A stretch of 18,213 nt of DNA, from NCBI RefSeq assembly GCF_001280125.1, contig NZ_LGEG01000017.1, positions 1-18,213 on the forward strand, written 5' to 3'. Shown piece by piece: positions 13,628 to 18,213 of this stretch. The position numbers were made by a program, and so were the translations under genes. Origin of the DNA: Streptomyces sp. NRRL F-6492 (lineage in GTDB: Bacteria > Actinomycetota > Actinomycetes > Streptomycetales > Streptomycetaceae). The notes beneath the pieces are model-generated. The model was not told the origin of the DNA. It ran no database searches and was given only the letters and a program-made list of their open reading frames with translations. Numbering within the stretch: the stretch's first letter is position 1; each line of letters begins with the position of its first letter.

Positions 13628-14269
13628 TCAGGGACGGTCGGCGGGCGGCCAGAAGCCTGCGCCGTGCGAGGACCTGTCGACCTGGCCCGGGATGGTGGGG
13701 ACGTCACCGGTCGGGCCCGCCGACCCGGTCGTGCCCGGGGCGGTGCCCGTCGTGCCCGGGGCGCTGCCGGGGGCGCTCCGCGTCCCGTCGGCCGGGAGCG
13801 GGTTCATGCCCTCCGAGGGGCGGATGCGGCCGCGCCAGGCGCCGGTGGCCTGCCCGCGCTCCTCGATGAAGCCCTTGAACCGCTTCAGGTCGCCCTTGAC
13901 CCGCAGGTCGAGGATCCCAAGGGCGTCACCGGTCTTCTCCACCACGCCTTCCGGTTCGACCTCCATCGCGAGCCGGACCCTGGTGTGGCCCTCGTCGAGC
14001 GACTGGAAGGTCACGACGCCCTTCTGCCGGACCTCGCCGCCCACGGTGCGCCACGCGACGCGCTCGTCCGGCAGCTGGTCGACGATCTCGGTGTCGAACT
14101 CGCGCCGCACCCCCGCCACCTTGGTCCGCCAGTGGCAGTGGCGGTCGTCGACCTGCCGTACCTCTTCCACGCCCTCCATGAAGCGGGGGAACTCCTCGAA
14201 CTGCGTCCACTGGTCGTAGGCGCTCCGTACCGGGACGTCCACATCGATGGTCTTCTCGACCGTACTCAC
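13628..14269 (-). CDS. SRPBCC (START-like) family protein
   Basis: The 213-residue protein begins with a typical SRPBCC / polyketide-cyclase-like fold: TVEKTIDVDVPVRSAYDQWT, QFEEFPRFMEGVEEVRQVDD, HWRTKVAGVRREFDTEI, WRTVGGEVRQKGVVTFQSLD, then TRVRLAMEVEPEG and a long C-terminal helix RVKGDLKRFKGFIEERG. This subgroup is a common soluble protein of Actinobacteria; it binds an unknown hydrophobic ligand and is not evidence of polyketide synthesis. Residues from about 160 on are disordered, with a short APGTTGTAPGTTG repeat. The GTG at 14269 follows GGAGG at eight bases. A good sigma-B-like promoter lies about 40-60 bases upstream. Confidence 0.88.
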   Translation of the reverse strand: MSTVEKTIDVDVPVRSAYDQWTQFEEFPRFMEGVEEVRQVDDRHCHWRTKVAGVRREFDTEIVDQLPDERVAWRTVGGEVRQKGVVTFQSLDEGHTRVRLAMEVEPEGVVEKTGDALGILDLRVKGDLKRFKGFIEERGQATGAWRGRIRPSEGMNPLPADGTRSAPGSAPGTTGTAPGTTGSAGPTGDVPTIPGQVDRSSHGAGFWPPADRP

Positions 14270-14307
14270 CGGTTTGCCTCCTTCGTTCCGTTGTGGTCGT
14301 CCCCCGC

Positions 14308-14332
14308 GTACCCGGCCGCCCCCGTCTCAATC
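14308..14332 (-). promoter_or_regulatory. Candidate sigma-B-type promoter for the SRPBCC gene
   Basis: On the minus strand GATT (14332-14329), 15 bases and GGGTAC (14313-14308) match GNNT-N14-16-GGGTAC exactly. This is the best of the four candidates. The predicted start near 14301 leaves a leader of about 30 bases that contains the ribosome site. Confidence 0.55.
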
Positions 14333-14394
14333 AGGCCCCGGAAGTCCGGTGCGCGGACCGAGAACGGGAAAGGTGCAGGCAGGCGCGTTCCTTG

Positions 14395-14629
14395 CATAAT
14401 GGAGGGTGGCAGCCACCTGTCGAGCTGCTTCAGGCTGGACACAGAGCGTCCTGCGGCGGAGAACGGCCCCGGCGGCCGGCTCGCGCCGAGGATGCGGCGC
14501 TCGCGGTGTTCCCGTCGAGCTCCACGAACCGCTCATCGTGCGCCGCACCGGGACCGCTCGCCGGTCCCTCCCACTGATCACCGCCCCGCGCCGCGTCCGC
14601 GGCGCCCACCCGGTCCGGGAGGTAGAACC
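14395..14629 (+). promoter_or_regulatory. Possible promoter and long leader of the STAS-like gene
   Basis: CATAAT at 14395-14400 is the only TATAAT-like hexamer I noticed in this GC-rich window, but no good -35 is seen. It would give a leader of over 200 bases. The leader contains GGTGGC-A-GCCACC (14405-14417), GGGACC/GGTCCC, and a GCGCCGC stem with GTCC loop (14588-14605) just before GGGAGG and the ATG at 14630. Open frames in it look non-coding. With 14270-14394 this forms a 360-base gene-free divergent region. Confidence 0.35.
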
Positions 14630-14923
14630 ATGCTCGTGAGCCATGCCCTCGAAGACGGCACCCTGCACCTGAGGCTCCTCCGCGAGCTCGACGTCACCAG
14701 CCGTGCCGCGGCGGCCCTGGAGATCGAGGCGATCGTCTCCGCCTACCGTCCCCTCCGGGTGTTCCTCGAATTCCCGTCCCCCGCCCCGTCCCCGGCCTCC
14801 TACAGCGCGCTCGCCCGGGCCCGCAGGATGTGCGCGAGCCTCGGCATCGCCCTGACGGTGAGCGGCCCGGGCTCCGTACCGCTCCAGGCCCCGGGGAGCG
14901 CGCCTCAGGCCAGGACCGCCTGA
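14630..14923 (+). CDS. Small STAS-like protein
   Basis: The 97-residue protein (MLVSHALEDGTLHLRLLREL, then DVTSRAAAALEIEAIV, RPLRVFLEFPSPAPSPASYSALARARRMCASLGIALTVSG) follows the strand-helix order of a STAS / anti-sigma-factor antagonist domain. The usual phosphorylatable Ser loop (D-S-S/T-G) is replaced by PSPAPSPAS, so classic antagonist switching is uncertain. The start is supported by GGGAGG seven bases before the ATG. It is transcribed away from the SRPBCC gene and ends at a 23-bp hairpin. The assignment is by pattern only, and a distant fold match would be needed to confirm it. Confidence 0.7.
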   Translation: MLVSHALEDGTLHLRLLRELDVTSRAAAALEIEAIVSAYRPLRVFLEFPSPAPSPASYSALARARRMCASLGIALTVSGPGSVPLQAPGSAPQARTA

Positions 14924-14935
14924 GAACCCCTCGGA

Positions 14936-14986
14936 CGCGAAGCCGGGGGGAACCGTGAGAACTTCACGGTTCCCCCCGGCTTCGCG
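14936..14986. terminator. Perfect 23-bp hairpin between convergent genes
   Basis: Bases 14936-14958 pair exactly with 14964-14986 around a five-base GAACT loop. It separates the STAS-like gene (+) from the small acidic gene (-). Confidence 0.88.
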
Positions 14987-15040
14987 GTGCGGGAGATCCC
15001 CTGGGTAGGGGCCTTCTTCCGTTACGCGGGGGCTCCTGCG

Positions 15041-15208
15041 TTACGCGGGGCCCTCGTCGTCGTCATTGTCCTCGTCCTCGTCGTCGCCCGCCTCGCCGAC
15101 GACCGCGTCGGCCGCCTCCTCGCGTGCCTCCTCGTCGCCGCTCTCCCCCGGGGCCTCGGAGGGAGGAGTGGTGCGCGGGTCCGGTTCGTCGTTCCGGTGC
15201 TGGGTCAT
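15041..15208 (-). CDS. Very acidic small protein (55 aa), paralog of the protein at 5733-5981
   Basis: This 55-residue protein reads MTQHRNDEPDPRTTPPSEAP, continues with GESGDEEAREEAADAVVGEA and ends in an almost pure Asp/Glu tail before GPA. GGAG lies about eight bases before the ATG at 15208. The segment RTTPPSEAPGESGDEEAREE matches RTTPSEAVGESGDVEARREA in the gene at 5733-5981, so the two belong to one family of small disordered proteins. No known domain. It is next to the flavodoxin-fold gene on the same strand (58 bases), possibly cotranscribed. Confidence 0.75.
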   Translation of the reverse strand: MTQHRNDEPDPRTTPPSEAPGESGDEEAREEAADAVVGEAGDDEDEDNDDDEGPA

Positions 15209-15221
15209 GTCTGCGGCTCCT

Positions 15222-15257
15222 CGGTGTCGGTATCGGTATCGGTGTCGGTGTCGGTGG
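15222..15257. repeat. Six tandem hexanucleotides (CGGTGT/CGGTAT)
   Basis: Units in order are CGGTGT, CGGTAT, CGGTAT, CGGTGT, CGGTGT and CGGTGG, then GGGTGG. The array lies between the flavodoxin-fold gene stop (15267) and the ribosome site of the small acidic gene. Confidence 0.8.
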
Positions 15258-15266
15258 GGGTGGGGG

Positions 15267-15881
15267 TCAGGACGGCGGGTACGGGGCGGACTTGAGGCGG
15301 CGGGCCAGGTGGGCCGTGTTGGCGGCGAGGGTCGCGGTGGTGCCGGCCGTGGCCTCGGGGGTCTTGTCGAGGTCCTGGTAGTCGGTGCCCTGCATGGCCT
15401 CCCCCACCCAGTAGGTGACGGCGTTGGGGGCGAGCGAGAAGCCGACGTCGTTGAGGCCCTGGAAGAGGTCCGCGCTCACCTTGTGCGCGCCGTCCTCGTT
15501 CCCGACCACGCAGACGGCCGCCACCTTGCCGTAGGTCAGCATCCGGCCCTCGTCGTCCGTCTCGCCGAGTTCGGCGTCCAGCCGCTCCAGGACGCGCTGG
15601 GCGATGCTGGAGGGATGGCCCATCCAGATGGGGGTCGACAGGACCAGGATGTCCGCGCCCAGGACGGTGTCGCGGATCTCCGGCCAGTCGTCCCCCTCTC
15701 CCATGTCGGTCTTCACGCCGGGCAGCACGTTGCGGTCGGCGATCCTGATGGTCTCGCCGGTGACGCCGTGCTCGCCCAGTGCCGCCATGACCTGCTCCGC
15801 CAGGAGCTGCGAGCTGGAACGCGCGGGTGACGGGGACAGGGTGCAGACGAGTGCGACGGCGCGCAGGGGTGTCGTGTCCAT
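15267..15881 (-). CDS. Flavodoxin-fold NAD(P)H-dependent FMN reductase-like protein
   Basis: The 204-residue protein has the phosphate-binding loop CTLSPSPARSSS (13-24) and the conserved STPIWMGHPSSIAQRVLERL (82-101), as in the WrbA/NADPH-dependent FMN-reductase superfamily, and a YGKVAAVCVVGNEDGAH strand. It should bind FMN and reduce a quinone, flavin or similar acceptor. The ATG at 15881 has no Shine-Dalgarno sequence, but a GGGTAG box lies ten bases upstream, the same arrangement as before the SDR gene. The long upstream extension of the frame is not protein-like. A flavin reductase-like gene diverges from it, so the pair may share a regulator. Confidence 0.88.
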   Translation of the reverse strand: MDTTPLRAVALVCTLSPSPARSSSQLLAEQVMAALGEHGVTGETIRIADRNVLPGVKTDMGEGDDWPEIRDTVLGADILVLSTPIWMGHPSSIAQRVLERLDAELGETDDEGRMLTYGKVAAVCVVGNEDGAHKVSADLFQGLNDVGFSLAPNAVTYWVGEAMQGTDYQDLDKTPEATAGTTATLAANTAHLARRLKSAPYPPS

Positions 15882-15891
15882 GGGTGTGCCG

Positions 15892-15920
15892 CTACCCCGC
15901 CGAGGAGCCCTTATGTCATA
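15892..15920 (-). promoter_or_regulatory. GGGTAG box and TATG-A-CATA palindrome upstream of the flavodoxin-fold gene
   Basis: On the minus strand GGGTAG (15897-15892) lies ten bases before the ATG and may be a -10 box, but the required -35 GNNT is not at 14-16 bases. TATGACATA (15920-15912) is a 4+4 palindrome at the expected -35 position and could be an operator. Confidence 0.3.
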
Positions 15921-16122
15921 CAACCGGCCCATATCGCGCGTTTGCCGGGCGGCCATCGGGGCAAGGTGTACGGCTTCCCCGGGAAACGCCCCGGAGACAC
16001 CCCGAGGGCCGTTCCGGGCACAACGCGCCGATTCCGAAGGCCGGTTGCGCGTGCGTACGTCCGGCCCGTCTGCCGTTCCACACCCGCGGCCCGCCGCCGC
16101 CCGATCACCCTGGGAGCCGACC

Positions 16123-16611
16123 GTGGCCGACGGTTTCACCGACGCGCTGGACCATCCGATGTACGTCGTCACGGCGGCGACGGCCGACGGCGAGCGGGCG
16201 GGCTGTCTGGTGGGTTTCGCCTCCCCGTGCTCGGTCGACCCGCCCCTCTTCATGGCGTGGCTCTCCACCGCCAACCGCACCTACCGCGTCGCGCGCCGCG
16301 CCTCGCACCTGGCGGTCCACCTCCTGCGGAGCGACCAGAAGGAGACGGCGGCGCTGTTCGGCGGGCGGACGGGCGACGACACCGACAAGTTCGCCCGGGT
16401 GGAGTGGCGGCCGGGAGAGGGCGGGGCGCCGGTGCTCGCCGACTCCCGCGCCTGGCTGGTCGGCCGGGTCCTGGAACGCTTCGAGGGCGGGGGCGGGGAC
16501 CACGTCGGCTTCCTGCTCGCCCCCGTCGAGCAGAGCCCGCCCGACCCGGGCGGGGCGTCGCTCCTCCGGCTCGCCGACGTCGCGGACCTCACCCCCGGTC
16601 ACCCCGCCTGA
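16123..16611 (+). CDS. Flavin reductase-like protein (FMN-binding split barrel)
   Basis: The 162-residue protein opens with HPMYVVTAATADGERAGCLV, then GFASPCSVDPPLFMAWLSTA, NRTYRVARRASHLAVHLL, and FGGRTGDDTDKFARVEWRPG. This is the order of the flavin reductase-like split barrel, which supplies reduced FMN to two-component monooxygenases or acts alone. The start is the GTG at 16123 with GGGAG seven bases upstream. It diverges from the flavodoxin-fold gene across a 241-base region that has no other gene, and converges on the ThrE-like gene with only 12 bases between stops. No partner oxygenase is seen nearby; the CYP152 does not need one. Confidence 0.9.
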   Translation: MADGFTDALDHPMYVVTAATADGERAGCLVGFASPCSVDPPLFMAWLSTANRTYRVARRASHLAVHLLRSDQKETAALFGGRTGDDTDKFARVEWRPGEGGAPVLADSRAWLVGRVLERFEGGGGDHVGFLLAPVEQSPPDPGGASLLRLADVADLTPGHPA

Positions 16612-16623
16612 CGGGGAGCCGGC

Positions 16624-18159
16624 TCAGCGGGGCCGGACGTCCCGCCCGGGATCGCCCGCGGCGGGAACGATCCCTCCGGGAGTACGGGAGGGCCCGGCCC
16701 CGGTCCCCCGGTAGCGCCACTGGCGTGCGACGGCGGTGCCGAGCAGCGTCCCGAAGACCACGCCGATGCCGATGGCGGCCACCGACGCCATGGTGGACAC
16801 CAGATAGGCCCCCGCGCCCTCCACGTGCAGCAGCCACTGCAGCAGGCTCCGGTACAGGTCCGGTCCCGGCAGCACGCCCCCGGCGATGCCGGGGATCACG
16901 AACGCCCGGACCGGGATGCCCGTACGCGGCGACAGCACCGCCGCGGCGAGGCCCATCGCCACCGTCGCGAGGCCGGTCGCCAGGGGTGCGGACCAGCCGA
17001 ACGCGCCGACGCAGGCCAGTTTGACCCCCGCGCCCAAAACGGCGGCGGCGACCGCGGGCGGGACGATCCGCAGCCCCCCGTCCATGAACACGGTGTTCCC
17101 CAGGGCCCCGATCGCGCTGGTGAGCAGCGAGAGGACGACCGGCAGGGGGATCAGGGCGGTGGAGCGGGCGTCCGCGTCGGCGCCCCGCAGCAGAAAGCCC
17201 ACCGCGAGGAAGCCGCAGGCCAGCGCGGTGAAGAAGGCGAGCAGGCTCACCGTGCGGCCCGCCGCCATGGAGCGGAAGCCGTCGATCGCGTCCTCGGTCA
17301 GCGAGATGATCGTGAAGATCGGCAGCAGCAGGATCACGTTCGCCGCGATCGCACTGGCCGCCTCCGCGTGGCTCAGGCCCCCGGCCGCCGTGAGTCCCGC
17401 GACCGCGACGAGGAGCAGGGCGGTCTGCGCGACGGTGAGGAAGAAGGACGGCAGCCCGCTCCGGGACAGGGCCCAGGCGCCCCGGTCGGCGAGCAGGAAC
17501 ACGAGGGGCGACACCAGGGCCGCGCGCACGGTCCCGGAGGCCAGGACGCACAGCATCGCCGCCAGGACCGCGCCGCCGGCGAGACCGAACCACCAGGGCC
17601 AGCGGGAGGCCTCCGCCTCGATCCGGTCCAGGGTCCCGGCCGCGGTCTCCCGGTCCAGCCGGCCGGCGGCGGCGTGGGTGGTGAGGCGTTCGAGGGCGGC
17701 GAGCCGGTCCAGGTCCCGGGAGTCCTCCGAGCCCATCACCTTCAGCATGACGATCGGCCGCCGGCCCTCGGGGGCGTACTGCACCTGCATCGACCGGGCG
17801 TTGATGTCGACCTCCTGGCTGCCCATCCCCCAGGCGGCGGTGACCGCCACGACGGACGACTCGATCCGCCGGGTCTCCGCCCCGGCGAGGAAGAGCGCGC
17901 GGCCGAGCCGCAGGGCGAACCCCAGGATCTCCACCGCTTCGGCGTCGTCCAGGGGGCGGGGCGACGGGAAGGCGACGTCCTCGTACGGGGTTCCGTACAG
18001 GCGGTCGAGGAGCGTCCGGTCGTCCCGGCGGAGCCGCTGGAGCCTCTCCTGCCGCGCCCGGGCGGCCTCCCGCCGCTTCCGCAGCACATGTCGCATGCCC
18101 TCGTCCCGCCCTCGTGTCCGCCCGTCGCCGGTCTGGGACGTACCGTTCCCTCCCTCCAC
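16624..18159 (-). CDS. ThrE-type threonine/serine exporter family protein
   Basis: The 511-residue protein has a soluble N-terminal part (1-185) containing RLGRALFLAGAETRRIESSV (84-103) and the DINARSMQVQYAP segment, as in the ThrE/DUF1212 domain. About ten membrane segments follow, the first at 188-207. The second half (LLTSAIGALGNTVFMDGG, GIPVRAFVIPGIAGGVLPGP) fits the ThrE_2/DUF3815 part, so both halves of the exporter are fused, as is usual in Actinobacteria. It would export threonine or serine, or a similar small solute, using the proton gradient. The GTG at 18159 follows GGAG; the ATG for MRHVLRKRR is a possible later start. The tail after RQWRYRG is disordered. The remaining bases, 18160-18213, hold only upstream sequence. 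Confidence 0.93.
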   Translation of the reverse strand: MEGGNGTSQTGDGRTRGRDEGMRHVLRKRREAARARQERLQRLRRDDRTLLDRLYGTPYEDVAFPSPRPLDDAEAVEILGFALRLGRALFLAGAETRRIESSVVAVTAAWGMGSQEVDINARSMQVQYAPEGRRPIVMLKVMGSEDSRDLDRLAALERLTTHAAAGRLDRETAAGTLDRIEAEASRWPWWFGLAGGAVLAAMLCVLASGTVRAALVSPLVFLLADRGAWALSRSGLPSFFLTVAQTALLLVAVAGLTAAGGLSHAEAASAIAANVILLLPIFTIISLTEDAIDGFRSMAAGRTVSLLAFFTALACGFLAVGFLLRGADADARSTALIPLPVVLSLLTSAIGALGNTVFMDGGLRIVPPAVAAAVLGAGVKLACVGAFGWSAPLATGLATVAMGLAAAVLSPRTGIPVRAFVIPGIAGGVLPGPDLYRSLLQWLLHVEGAGAYLVSTMASVAAIGIGVVFGTLLGTAVARQWRYRGTGAGPSRTPGGIVPAAGDPGRDVRPR

Positions 18160-18213
18160 CGGGGTCTCCGCCCACCGAACGGGTGACGCGGCCGGGGAGC
18201 GGGGGTCCGGGGG

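Noticed and set aside
14406..14639. 77-residue open frame before the STAS-like gene
   Set aside because: Arg/Pro-rich, no ribosome site, overlaps the start region of the STAS-like gene; better read as leader.
2469..16611. Biosynthetic gene cluster (P450, dehydrogenases, SRPBCC 'cyclase', flavin reductase)
   Set aside because: No core synthase or scaffold enzyme, and the genes lie in many separate transcription units; the P450 is a CYP152 peroxygenase and the SRPBCC protein is a general fold.

Overview
The window is very GC-rich actinobacterial DNA, almost certainly from Streptomyces. Supporting points are G/C at nearly all third codon positions, frequent GTG starts, GGAGG-type ribosome sites, a WhiB-family regulator closest to WhiD/WhiB3, a stand-alone LigD-type polymerase protein, and an IS5-type transposase tail. 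No rRNA, tRNA or CRISPR array was seen. I count 20 intact protein genes, one transposase fragment and one clear pseudogene.

Layout. Left edge (1-1.8 kb): the tail of an IS5-type transposase, a saccharopine dehydrogenase-like NAD(P) protein and a WhiD-like regulator. 1.8-4.5 kb: a PRC-barrel protein diverges from a GSP39/YdaD-type short-chain dehydrogenase, followed by a BON-domain/metallophosphoesterase pair on the minus strand. 4.6-5.7 kb: a Rieske-tailed FAD oxidoreductase pseudogene that has lost its N-terminal FAD domain and carries a frameshift; its broken end meets an IS-end-like motif also found beside the transposase tail. 5.7-8.6 kb: small disordered proteins, a VOC protein, a 48-residue basic protein and a CPA1 cation/proton antiporter. 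8.6-11.2 kb: a CYP152-type peroxygenase P450 and a zinc alcohol dehydrogenase. 11.4-14.3 kb: a LigD polymerase-domain protein, a protein with a repetitive acidic tail, a universal stress protein and an SRPBCC protein. 14.6-18.2 kb: a small STAS-like protein, another small acidic protein, a flavodoxin-fold reductase, a flavin reductase-like protein and a ThrE-type exporter.

How it fits together. Most genes have stress-type roles: redox enzymes, peroxide-using P450, USP, BON, PRC-barrel, DNA end-joining polymerase, ion antiporter. This is not a biosynthetic cluster. Four genes (SDR, 48-aa basic protein, USP, SRPBCC) have a candidate promoter of the form GNNT-N15-GGGTA(G/C), resembling the Streptomyces sigma-B-type stress promoter, all with the same 15-base spacer. 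My reading is a stress/osmotic gene neighbourhood partly controlled by one alternative sigma factor and partly eroded by IS activity. Four convergent gene pairs are separated by perfect long hairpins that probably terminate transcription from both sides. All functional assignments are from recognising sequence motifs by eye; no database search was run.
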